The notes beneath the pieces were generated by a model. It saw only the letters and a program-made list of their open reading frames with translations. It was not told the origin of the DNA and searched no databases. The position numbers and the translations under genes are program-made. This document shows positions 1 to 7,111 of a stretch of DNA of 64,000 nucleotides, piece by piece (position 1 is the stretch's first letter; each line of letters begins with the position of its first letter). The DNA comes from an uncultured Eggerthella sp. (lineage in GTDB: Bacteria > Actinomycetota > Coriobacteriia > Coriobacteriales > Eggerthellaceae). The stretch spans positions 1-64,000 of the forward strand of contig URBX01000001.1 of assembly GCA_900546175.1 (NCBI GenBank). The letters are read 5' to 3'.

Positions 1-110
1 CATCTTTTTTTCGCTATATGTTTCATTTTTCTAATTCTCTTTACTCCTTTTGATTTGTGAGTTATTCTACATTTCAAGACTGTACTTTTTTCCTTACTGA
101 GCTTGAGAAA

Positions 111-186
111 CCCTAAAAGCCTCTAGGGTGTTAATCAGTTGATACGGTTATTGGAGGGGGCAAAATTTAAGTGTGCTTAATGCACA
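111..186 (+). promoter_or_regulatory. Leader of the PadR gene with two small inverted repeats
   Basis: Two inverted repeats lie just upstream of the padR-like gene: CCCTA (111-115) pairing with TAGGG (124-128), and TGTGC-TTAAT-GCACA (172-186), about 30 bp before the start codon. PadR proteins commonly bind short palindromes and autoregulate, so the second repeat is a reasonable operator candidate. This is inference from position and symmetry only. Nothing else is recognisable in 1-214. Confidence 0.3.
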
Positions 187-214
187 TTGGTGGAAGTAGT
201 TTTAAAGGTTTTTA

Positions 215-775
215 ATGAAGGTTAATGATGTTCTTTTAGGGCTAGTTGCTCTCCATCCAAATATTTCTGGGTATGATTTGAAGAAAGTGATAGATGATTC
301 AACTCGTTATTTTATTCCTATCCAGTTATCTCAAATTTATCCCAGCTTGAAGAAAATGACCGAAGAAGGTCTTCTCTCATACTCTGAAGAAATAACTGAA
401 GGTGGTAGAGCTACTAAGCGTTATTGCCTCACCAAAGCAGGCGAAGAAAAGCTTTTTAGTGTATTGAGAAATCCAATTACCTTCACAATGTCTACTAGTT
501 CTTCCTGTGAGTTTATTCTTCGCACAACCTTTATTGGTCTGTTGCCAAAAGAAGATCAAATCCAGTTCTTTTCTGTTGCTCTTGAGCACTATAGAAAAGA
601 GCGAGATACTATTTCAAAAAAACAGTATGAAATAGTTCACTTGTTTTTATCTAAAAGTATCGATCAATGCGATTCTGTTCGTAACATTTGGGAAAGGCAA
701 TATGAGCACATTCTCAAATACGATGATTTGGTTATTAACTGGCTTGAGGAAGTACTTGCCAGCTTAGAAGATTAA
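215..775 (+). CDS. PadR-family transcriptional regulator
   Basis: A 186-aa protein with the PadR layout. The N-terminal winged helix covers residues 1-85, including the family-typical segment SQIYPSLKKMTEEGLL and a wing ending in the TKRYCLTKAGEEKL region. A C-terminal helical dimerisation region (about 95-185) resembles the Vir/PadR_C type. PadR proteins are repressors that usually control a neighbouring transporter or stress gene. The next gene is rpoD, so the target cannot be read from context. The ATG at 215 follows an AAAGG about 7 nt upstream. Confidence 0.85.
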   Translation: MKVNDVLLGLVALHPNISGYDLKKVIDDSTRYFIPIQLSQIYPSLKKMTEEGLLSYSEEITEGGRATKRYCLTKAGEEKLFSVLRNPITFTMSTSSSCEFILRTTFIGLLPKEDQIQFFSVALEHYRKERDTISKKQYEIVHLFLSKSIDQCDSVRNIWERQYEHILKYDDLVINWLEEVLASLED

Positions 776-928
776 TATCTTTCTTTTGGTTTTTTAAACT
801 GGTATACTCAACTAATTTTTTCGAATAATCCTTATAGAAGTGATACAATGCATAATTGCGCGTTATGCTAACCTTGCCTCATTATTGTGTGAGGCATTCT
901 TTTCATTTCAACTAGCTGGAGGATTCTA

Positions 929-2239
929 TTGGCAGTCAATGAAAATCACTTTAAGGGCCTAAAGGTTGCAGAACTTCGTTCGGTAGCCGAAAAAGCTGGA
1001 ATTGATCCAACAGGCTTGAAAAAGGCAGAACTAATTGATGCTCTCATTGCTAAATCACAGAGCATTGAATCTGAGAACTCTGCAAAATCAATGAATAATG
1101 AACCTACTCCTGAACCTGATGAGGTTCCAGCAGAAGAGGTAGATTTTTCTAACGATGAAGAAATCCATGCAGAAGACTTAACTGATGAGGCACTTCTTGA
1201 AGGCATTCCTGCTGAAGAGCTTAAGTCTGCAACAACAATTAAGCCTCCAAAGCGTTCTGCTCAGTCTTCTCGTTCTTCCCGTAGGAATCGTGTTCGAAGA
1301 GCCGATGTAACGCTTCTTACTGGTGATCCTGTCCGCATGTATTTGAAGGAAATTGGCAGAGTAGATCTCCTCACTGCTTCTGACGAAATTGACCTTGCAA
1401 TGAAAATTGAAGCGGGCGTTGAGGCTGCTAAGGAACTTGAGCGCGCTCAGGAAGAAGGAATTGAGCTTGATCGTCGTACACGCAGACGTCTTTCTCGCAT
1501 TGAGGAAGTTGGACTTGATGCAAAAGATCAGCTTATTGAAGCAAATCTTCGTTTGGTAGTTTCAATTGCAAAACGTTATGTAGGTCGTGGCATGCAATTT
1601 ATGGATCTTATCCAGGAAGGCAATTTGGGCCTTATGCGTGCTGCAGACAAGTTTGAATATAAAAAGGGATTTAAGTTTTCTACCTATGCAACATGGTGGA
1701 TCCGTCAGGCAATTACTCGTTCTATTGCAGACCAGGCTCGCACCATCCGTATTCCTGTGCATATGGTTGAAACCATTAATAAGATGGTTCGTATTCAGCG
1801 TCAACTCAATCAGGTTCTTAATAGAGACCCAACCCCTGAAGAAATTGGAAAAGAGATGGGCCTCACCGCAGAACGTGTTATTGAGATTCAGCGCATTTCT
1901 ACCGAACCTGTTTCTTTGGAAACCCCTATTGGTGAAGAAGAAGACTCTTCTTTGGGCGATTTTGTTAAAGACGAAAATGCTGAAGCTCCTGCAGAAGCAG
2001 CTGACTATGCAATGTTGAAAATTGCATTGGCAGATGCTCTTGAGGAATTGAGTGAGCGCGAACAGGAAGTATTGAAACTTCGTTTCGGTCTTGATGATGG
2101 CCAGCCTCGTACTTTGGAAGAAGTTGGTCAGGAGTTCAATGTTACTCGTGAGCGCATTCGCCAGATTGAAAGCAAGGCTCTTTCCAAATTGCGCCATCCA
2201 AACCGCTCTACTCGCTTGAAAGACTTTTTGAACGAGTAG
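929..2239 (+). CDS. rpoD: RNA polymerase primary sigma factor RpoD/SigA
   Basis: A 436-aa sigma-70 factor. Region 1.2 lies around residues 130-165 (DPVRMYLKEIG). Region 2 (about 205-275) holds the -10 recognition segment (FSTYATWWIRQAITR). Region 3 follows, and region 4.2 (about 395-430) contains TLEEVGQEFNVTRERIRQIE. This is the housekeeping sigma factor. Residues 6-45 form a SAP/Rho-N-like helical module (GLKVAELRSVAEKAGI), followed by an acidic then a basic linker, in place of a conventional region 1.1. The start is TTG at 929, chosen because CTGGAGG ends 6 nt upstream and the SAP-like module begins immediately after it. A TATACT at 803-808 is -10-like. Confidence 0.95.
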   Translation: MAVNENHFKGLKVAELRSVAEKAGIDPTGLKKAELIDALIAKSQSIESENSAKSMNNEPTPEPDEVPAEEVDFSNDEEIHAEDLTDEALLEGIPAEELKSATTIKPPKRSAQSSRSSRRNRVRRADVTLLTGDPVRMYLKEIGRVDLLTASDEIDLAMKIEAGVEAAKELERAQEEGIELDRRTRRRLSRIEEVGLDAKDQLIEANLRLVVSIAKRYVGRGMQFMDLIQEGNLGLMRAADKFEYKKGFKFSTYATWWIRQAITRSIADQARTIRIPVHMVETINKMVRIQRQLNQVLNRDPTPEEIGKEMGLTAERVIEIQRISTEPVSLETPIGEEEDSSLGDFVKDENAEAPAEAADYAMLKIALADALEELSEREQEVLKLRFGLDDGQPRTLEEVGQEFNVTRERIRQIESKALSKLRHPNRSTRLKDFLNE

Positions 2240-2296
2240 CAGAAACCCCTTCATTAATAAACAGCGAGGATAGATAACTCTTTGCTATAGATTTAG

Positions 2297-2327
2297 TTAG
2301 ACGAACGGCATATGTTCTTGCTATAAT
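2297..2327 (+). promoter_or_regulatory. Extended -10 promoter of the lipoprotein gene
   Basis: A perfect TATAAT at 2322-2327 is preceded by TG at 2319-2320, giving an extended -10 element. A weak TTAGAC (2297-2302) sits 19 nt upstream. This leaves a 5' leader of roughly 65 nt before the lipoprotein ATG at 2401. I see no riboswitch-like fold in the leader. Confidence 0.5.
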
Positions 2328-2400
2328 CATGGGGGATCTGTAAAGATTTGGTAGCAACTTTATGGAGAGCCAATAGATTCTTCTGAAAGGGGTATTTCAA

Positions 2401-2799
2401 ATGAAAAAGAGGAACGTATTTCTTGCATTAATTTGTTGCTTGACTCTCTGCTTTGCTTTGGCATTAGCTGGTTGTGCTTCAAAGGCTGATTACACAAAGA
2501 ACTTTGCTGGTGAATGGGAAATTACTGGCTTGACTGAAAGTGGTACCGAGTATAGCTCTGAAGATATCCAGTTGATGAAGGACTGGGGCTTGAATGTTAC
2601 TTTGACTCTTACTGAGGATAAGGTTTCTTCCTTAAGTTTGTTTGGTGAGAAGACTGAAGGAACTTGGGAGCCAAAGAGTGCAAACGAATGTTCTATTACC
2701 ATCGAGGGTGATACCATTGATGCTAAGCTTGATGGTAAAACATTAACTCTTGTTCAAGATGATGTCAAAATGGAATTCACAAAGGTTGAAGGCAAATAA
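2401..2799 (+). CDS. Small lipoprotein of unknown function
   Basis: A 132-aa secreted lipoprotein. A lysine-arginine N-terminus and hydrophobic stretch end in the lipobox LALAGC, with the lipidated Cys near residue 25. The mature part contains a beta-rich core (GEWEITGLTESG, LTLTEDKVSSLSLFGEKTEGTWE, DGKTLTLVQDDVKMEFTK) resembling small lipocalin-like or DUF4923-like domains seen in Firmicutes and Coriobacteriia lipoproteins. I do not assign a function. AAAGGGG lies about 10 nt before the ATG. A strong terminator follows at 2895, so the gene is probably monocistronic. Confidence 0.75.
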   Translation: MKKRNVFLALICCLTLCFALALAGCASKADYTKNFAGEWEITGLTESGTEYSSEDIQLMKDWGLNVTLTLTEDKVSSLSLFGEKTEGTWEPKSANECSITIEGDTIDAKLDGKTLTLVQDDVKMEFTKVEGK

Positions 2800-2894
2800 G
2801 TAAACTCGCTCTCGTGTGCTACCCAAAACTAGATTTATAAGACGTGCAGTGCTTTTGGCGTTGCATGCGAATCTCAATTCGTAGAGTGTTTTTT

Positions 2895-2934
2895 AAAGCG
2901 TCTCGGCATTTACGTGCTGAGACGCTTTTTTGTT
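2895..2934 (+). terminator. Rho-independent terminator after the lipoprotein gene
   Basis: A 14-bp stem with one G-U pair: AAAGCGTCTCGGCA (2895-2908) pairs with TGCTGAGACGCTTT (2915-2928). The loop is short and a T tract follows to 2931. It is correctly placed for the upstream lipoprotein transcript. Confidence 0.85.
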
Positions 2935-2962
2935 TTCTTTATTGGGGTGCATTCTTATTGTT

Positions 2963-3150
2963 CGTCTAAATTATGTAAAGAAGCCTTCACCATTTCTTCC
3001 GTAAAGTATTGGGCAAGCCTTCAGTGCTTCGCCAGTAAAGCGCATTGAAGGCTTTTCCTGTTTCGTCCGTAAAGGACAGGGATGATCCTTCGCCATCCTC
3101 CCACAAAGAGCGAGGATGGCTCCGTCACTCCTTCCAGAAAGAGAATACGG
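2963..3150. repeat. Array of degenerate 34-nt units with conserved loops and variable stems
   Basis: Six copies of a GTAAAG-like core occur at 2975, 3001, 3035, 3069, 3103 (ACAAAG) and 3136 (AGAAAG). The last five are 34, 34, 34 and 33 nt apart. The core sits in the loop (about TTCGTCCGTAAAG) of successive hairpins whose stems differ: AAGCCTTCAGTGC with GCATTGAAGGCTT around 3015-3054; CCTGT with ACAGG around 3057-3079; GCCATCCTC with GAGGATGGC around 3092-3120; CCGT..CTC with GAG..ACGG around 3122-3150. The array is noncoding and lies between a terminator and the SOS-like promoter of the next gene. Its function is unknown. Confidence 0.6.
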
Positions 3151-3172
3151 TGTTCTTTGATCTAAACTATGG

Positions 3173-3202
3173 TAGACTATAAGCGAACAAATGTTCTATT
3201 AT
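3173..3202 (+). promoter_or_regulatory. Promoter with embedded LexA-type box
   Basis: CGAACAAATGTTCT (3184-3197) matches the Gram-positive and actinobacterial SOS box CGAAC-N4-GTTCG except for the last base. It lies in the 18-nt spacer between TAGACT (3173-3178) and TATTAT (3197-3202), so bound LexA would block the promoter. The recA promoter in this window has the same architecture. The only gene this promoter can serve is the 105-aa ORF at 3273. Confidence 0.65.
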
Positions 3203-3272
3203 GAAAGAGAATTCTAACGTGCATATAAAGCACTAAAGGCTTTTTGATGCAATAAAAGAATATAGGAGAACC

Positions 3273-3590
3273 ATGGTATACGGAGGCACAAAATGGAAAA
3301 AGCAATATGTAACGGTGGTAGAGCTGGCAAAGCCTTATGAGAAAAATATTCCGCTCCGTATCATTTGGGATGAAACTCGAATTTATGATTGTTATGTCTT
3401 CAAGGATAGAGGAGTAGCACGGTGTCAGCATCAAAACTATTCTGCGCATGACTATGAAGTTTTGATTGATGGCACACATAAACGGCACCTATATCGTGAT
3501 GCAAATGGTTGGTTCGTAGAAATTCAAACCGAAGAAAAGGACAACACTATTAGTTGGCCTCCTGTTGGCACGTGGGATCCAGAAGCATAA
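3273..3590 (+). CDS. Uncharacterised 105-aa protein, probable SOS gene
   Basis: A short soluble protein with many aromatic residues and alternating beta-type segments (YVTVVELAKPYEKNIPLRIIWD, YDCYVFKDRGVAR, YEVLIDGTHKRHLYRDANGWFVEI). It has no signal peptide or membrane span. I do not recognise the family. The ATG at 3273 follows TAGGAGAACC, a good ribosome-binding site. A LexA-type box sits in its promoter 76-89 bp upstream, which suggests induction by DNA damage. A DNA-repair or damage-response accessory role is possible, but this is inferred only from regulation. The gene stands alone, with the convergent recombinase gene downstream. Confidence 0.7.
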   Translation: MVYGGTKWKKQYVTVVELAKPYEKNIPLRIIWDETRIYDCYVFKDRGVARCQHQNYSAHDYEVLIDGTHKRHLYRDANGWFVEIQTEEKDNTISWPPVGTWDPEA

Positions 3591-3715
3591 GGGTATTGAG
3601 GTTAGCTGGGCGGGTCTAGCTTCTTGTTTTAGCGGTTCATACACAACGAAGTCTGCTACCAAACTGCTTTTGTGAAAGGTTTTAGTTCTATTTGCTTGTT
3701 TAGAAGTAAGGGTTG

Positions 3716-4648
3716 TTAACTGAGTATTGAATCTACGCTATATTCAGCAGCATCACTAATGCGATCAAGATTGTGCGAGTAGATAAGTGTGGTGTCAATG
3801 CTTGCATGACGTGCCATATCGCGCACCTGCTGAGGCGATGCTCCTGCTACAAGGGCAAGGGTGATAGCGGTATGGCGAAGAGAATGAGCGGTGAAGCGCT
3901 CGGAATCAATGCCGATACCTTTCATAGAGTTTTTGACAATTTTTGAAATTGATCGCGTAGTTAAGGCTTTGCCCTTTGAATTGTTGGAAGTAGAAGTAAA
4001 AAGAGGTGAGCTTCCTTTTACCTTACGAGTTTTTAGATACTCCTTGATAGGATTTAGTGTGGAAGGGGATAAAACCACAAATGCATCTTTTGATTTGTGG
4101 CCTTTTCCTTGAACAAATAAGACGTCCTGACCGTTTATAGTGCGAATGTCTTCTACTAATGCTCGAGAGATTTCAATATCGCGAAGCCCTGTTCTAACCA
4201 TAAGGTTGACCAGGGCAAAGTCTCTCAAGTTTGTTTCCGTTTCCTTTGGCATTACTTGAAGAAGCTTTTTGACCTGAGCGGCTGAAAGAGTATCTTTCTT
4301 GAAGTCTTTGCCAGTAGATTCGCCGTGGATATTGGCAGCAATGTTGTTAAGGCTATTGGCAGCAGCGTGGCGATAAAAACTTCTTACTGCTGCCAAATAT
4401 TGATTACATGTTGCAATAGATAAATCGCGCGAAAAAAGATCGTTTTTGTAGTCGAGAATATCTTTCTCTTCAAGCTGGTCAAAATCTAATTCGTTTACGT
4501 ACACATATTCGCAAAAGACTTTCATGCCAAGTTTATAGGCACGCTTTGTGGAGTTTCCCACATCTAACGATGAAAGCCAGTTTTCAATCACTTGTTCATC
4601 AAGCGGAAAAAACGGGCGGACTGGTTGTTTAGCTTGAGTACCTGTCAT
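3716..4648 (-). CDS. Tyrosine recombinase, XerC/XerD-like
   Basis: A 310-aa site-specific recombinase. The N-terminal SAM-like core-binding domain covers about residues 17-100 and the catalytic domain about 120-300. All catalytic residues are visible: Arg156 (TGLRDIEI), Lys182 (GKGHKSK), His255 and Arg258 (HSLRH), His281 (ARHAS) and the nucleophile Tyr290 (IYSH). Length and layout fit XerD-type or standalone recombinases for chromosome dimer resolution or element integration. No phage or conjugation genes are nearby. It is the last gene of a minus-strand group after telA. Two CGTTAGCGA copies lie in the 57-bp gap upstream. I cannot tell whether it is the housekeeping Xer. Confidence 0.9.
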   Translation of the reverse strand: MTGTQAKQPVRPFFPLDEQVIENWLSSLDVGNSTKRAYKLGMKVFCEYVYVNELDFDQLEEKDILDYKNDLFSRDLSIATCNQYLAAVRSFYRHAAANSLNNIAANIHGESTGKDFKKDTLSAAQVKKLLQVMPKETETNLRDFALVNLMVRTGLRDIEISRALVEDIRTINGQDVLFVQGKGHKSKDAFVVLSPSTLNPIKEYLKTRKVKGSSPLFTSTSNNSKGKALTTRSISKIVKNSMKGIGIDSERFTAHSLRHTAITLALVAGASPQQVRDMARHASIDTTLIYSHNLDRISDAAEYSVDSILS

Positions 4649-4705
4649 GAAATAAAATCTTTTCGTTAGCGAATGTTGATTTCTGTTATTGATTATTGAC
4701 TTCCG

Positions 4706-5863
4706 TTAGCGATTAGTAACGTCTAAAAGTTTATCGCGAAGTTCGGTTTCAATCTTGCGCAATTCTGTCTCAGCTTGAGCGCGCTTTTCTCTGCCTTCTT
4801 GCTGAATGCGCATAACTTCATCGAATGTTTGAATCAAGTTCTCATTGGTTGCTTTAACAGTTTCAATATCAACAATAGAACGTTCGCTTGCTTTTGCTAC
4901 CTCAATGGTAGATTGCTTGAGTTTTTCAGCATTTTTGCGCAGTAATTCATTTGTCATATCGGTTACGGCAGTTTGAGCTCGAAGAGCAGCTTCATTATTC
5001 GCCATACCTAATGCTAGAACCATTTGGCCCTTCCATAAAGGAATTGCGTTGGTAATAGTGGTCTGAATCTTCTCAATCATAAGAAGCTCATTGTTTTGTA
5101 CTAACCTGATTTGTGGGGCGGTTTGCATTGAAATAGTACGTGCGAGATCTAAATCGGTAAGCTTTTTCTCGAAGCGTTCACAGGAAGATTCAAGGCGTTG
5201 TACCGCTTCAGCATCTTCGGTTCTGCCAGACTGAATTGCCTTGCTGCGCAAATCCTGGAGTTCAGTTGTACGAATCTCTTCAAGGCGCTTTTTGCCTGCA
5301 AGGATATACATGGTCATTTCCTTGAAGTAGGAAAGATTGAGGTCGTAGAGCTTGTCAAGTGTTGCCGCGTCTTTGATAAGTGTTACTTGGTGCTGCTCAA
5401 GAGCTTTAATAATCTGATTAATGTTGTTTTCTGCTTTGTCATATTTTGTTTTCATGGCAGCAAGCTTGTTGGTTTGACGCTTGAAGAAACCAAATAAACC
5501 ACCAGTATCTTCGGCATCAAAGTTCTTGAGTTCAAGCACCACATTGGTGATTAAATCGCCCACTTCATCCATGTCCTGCGTGCGAACTTTTTCAAGAGCG
5601 GTATCAGCGAAATCCGCAATTTTCTTTTGAGTACTTGCGCCATACTGGAGCACTACTTGAGAATTTGATATGTCAATTTGCTGGGAGAAAGCATCAACTT
5701 GCATGCGTTCTTCGTCAGAAAGAGTGTCTTCAAGTGATACTGTTTCTGGCTTAACAGGCTTAGGCATAGTTGTTGCTTGAACTGCAATTGCATCATCTTC
5801 TAGCACCTCAAGAGAAAGAGTTGGAGCAGGGATAGAAGTGAGGTTATCGATATCGGTAGTCAT
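4706..5863 (-). CDS. telA: TelA/KlaA family toxic-anion resistance protein
   Basis: A 385-aa cytoplasmic protein matching the TelA family: charged N-terminus, conserved segments around ALEKVRTQDMDEVGDLI and FGFFKRQTNKLAAMKTKY, a long helical middle, and a C-terminal coiled coil (about 310-385). The family is named for plasmid tellurite resistance. Most chromosomal copies are envelope or stress-tolerance genes of unclear mechanism, often paired with xpaC. Here the xpaC-like gene ends 17 nt upstream, indicating one transcript. GGAAGAG precedes the ATG by a few nt. There is no evidence that tellurite is the natural target. Confidence 0.88.
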   Translation of the reverse strand: MTTDIDNLTSIPAPTLSLEVLEDDAIAVQATTMPKPVKPETVSLEDTLSDEERMQVDAFSQQIDISNSQVVLQYGASTQKKIADFADTALEKVRTQDMDEVGDLITNVVLELKNFDAEDTGGLFGFFKRQTNKLAAMKTKYDKAENNINQIIKALEQHQVTLIKDAATLDKLYDLNLSYFKEMTMYILAGKKRLEEIRTTELQDLRSKAIQSGRTEDAEAVQRLESSCERFEKKLTDLDLARTISMQTAPQIRLVQNNELLMIEKIQTTITNAIPLWKGQMVLALGMANNEAALRAQTAVTDMTNELLRKNAEKLKQSTIEVAKASERSIVDIETVKATNENLIQTFDEVMRIQQEGREKRAQAETELRKIETELRDKLLDVTNR

Positions 5864-5880
5864 GAGCTCTTCCTTTCGTA

Positions 5881-7062
5881 CTATTTCTTTTCAAAGGGGT
5901 TATCGGTTAGTCCTTCTTGTGCCAGTATTGCGTTGAGCGCAGTAATATCAGATGAAACATCTATAGTTAAATCACGGTATGATTCGTCAAGCATTTTTTC
6001 GAAGGCCTTATGAAGAACTTCAAGCGTCTGTTCAATTTCAGCGCGTGATTGAGCTATTGAGCTTATATACGTTGGTTGTTGCTCAAGTTCGTCATAGGCT
6101 TCAAGAAGCTTAACGGTTGTAGGTAAGTAGTAGTCGATTAATCTATCCATAGAAGCAAGCGCGGAAGGCTCGTTTTCTACACGTTCAAAAATTCGGTTGC
6201 AAATTTCCTCAATTTGAACAATCTTTTCACTTACGGGAGCATCATCAATATCTTCATCAAGCTCACGTAGGGTAACCATGAAGGCGTTTCCTTGCTTTAA
6301 GAAGGTGCGAACTTCTTCAGGAAGGGCAGCATTGCGCTGTTTTGCTTGTGAAGCTTGAATTTGCTGTTCCTGAACTTTACGCGCAAGATCGGTTTGTGTT
6401 TGGCGATACAGATTGTAGGCACCATTAGTTACCATTAAACAGGTGTTTTGATTATCAATGTGTCCTTCTGGTAAAAGACCTTTTTTGAGTAAGGTTTGAG
6501 CGGATTTAAGCGCTTTTTGTTCGCTTACGTTTAACTGACTAGCTAATTCCTTGAAGGTGCAAACTTCACGATTGCCAAAAATGCGCTTAAAGGCTTTCAA
6601 GTTTTTGGAACATTTGAGCTGTGCTACGCCTACGCCAAGAAGAACACCTGAAAGAATGGTTAAGAAGGCATTAATGCCAATAGCTAATAGTGCATATTGT
6701 TCTGTAAGAGGAATTGCTACTAAAAGACTAATGGTAACAATGAAAAAAGAAAGAAGCGATGCCCCACCTATTATTGCTAATAAAATACCCAGTACGGTTA
6801 CCTTTGTAGAAGAAGCAAAGCGTCTTTTCATAAGGTAAGGCGAAAGAATCTGAGAGCTTGAATAAGGCGTAATAGTTTTTTGTTTTTGGTTTGGTTTTCC
6901 TTTTTCTCCTGGATTATCTACCTGAGAAGCTTCTTTGTATGATTTGACGGCTTCTTTAATAACGTTGCTTGCAACATCAGTTTCTTTTTCTATCGTATGG
7001 GCAGCTTGATAGATTGTTTTCTCAATTGATTGGCATAGTTTTTCGAATTCTTTAGGATCCAT
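5881..7062 (-). CDS. XpaC-like membrane protein, partner of TelA
   Basis: A 393-aa protein of the XpaC (5-bromo-4-chloroindolyl phosphate hydrolysis) type. It has a soluble N-terminal helix region, two transmembrane helices (about 88-118 and 122-148), a winged-helix-like segment (about 155-205, CTFKELASQLNVSEQKALKSAQTLLKKGLL), then a long helical C-terminal domain (about 240-385). XpaC and TelA commonly occur as a pair. The hydrolysis phenotype is historical and no enzyme motif is visible. The middle segment and operon position suggest a membrane-linked stress role with TelA. It lies between the ClC channel gene (50 nt) and telA (17 nt). Confidence 0.75.
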   Translation of the reverse strand: MDPKEFEKLCQSIEKTIYQAAHTIEKETDVASNVIKEAVKSYKEASQVDNPGEKGKPNQKQKTITPYSSSQILSPYLMKRRFASSTKVTVLGILLAIIGGASLLSFFIVTISLLVAIPLTEQYALLAIGINAFLTILSGVLLGVGVAQLKCSKNLKAFKRIFGNREVCTFKELASQLNVSEQKALKSAQTLLKKGLLPEGHIDNQNTCLMVTNGAYNLYRQTQTDLARKVQEQQIQASQAKQRNAALPEEVRTFLKQGNAFMVTLRELDEDIDDAPVSEKIVQIEEICNRIFERVENEPSALASMDRLIDYYLPTTVKLLEAYDELEQQPTYISSIAQSRAEIEQTLEVLHKAFEKMLDESYRDLTIDVSSDITALNAILAQEGLTDNPFEKK

Positions 7063-7111
7063 GCGTTTGCCTTGCGTGTATAAGAGAGTTGATAAGTTTT
7101 ATGCTTTCGTA

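Noticed and set aside
1562..2254. 230-codon minus-strand frame opposite rpoD
   Set aside because: It mirrors conserved sigma-factor sequence and has no recognisable domain or ribosome-binding site.
2963..3150. CRISPR array
   Set aside because: The conserved part is only about 13 nt and sits in hairpin loops, the so-called spacers pair across it, and no cas genes are present.
2963..3590. Type III toxin-antitoxin (ToxIN-like) reading of the 34-nt repeats plus the 105-aa gene
   Set aside because: Repeat length and copy number are suggestive, but the units are too different from each other, the protein is shorter than and unlike ToxN/CptN/TenpN, and an SOS-type promoter lies between them.
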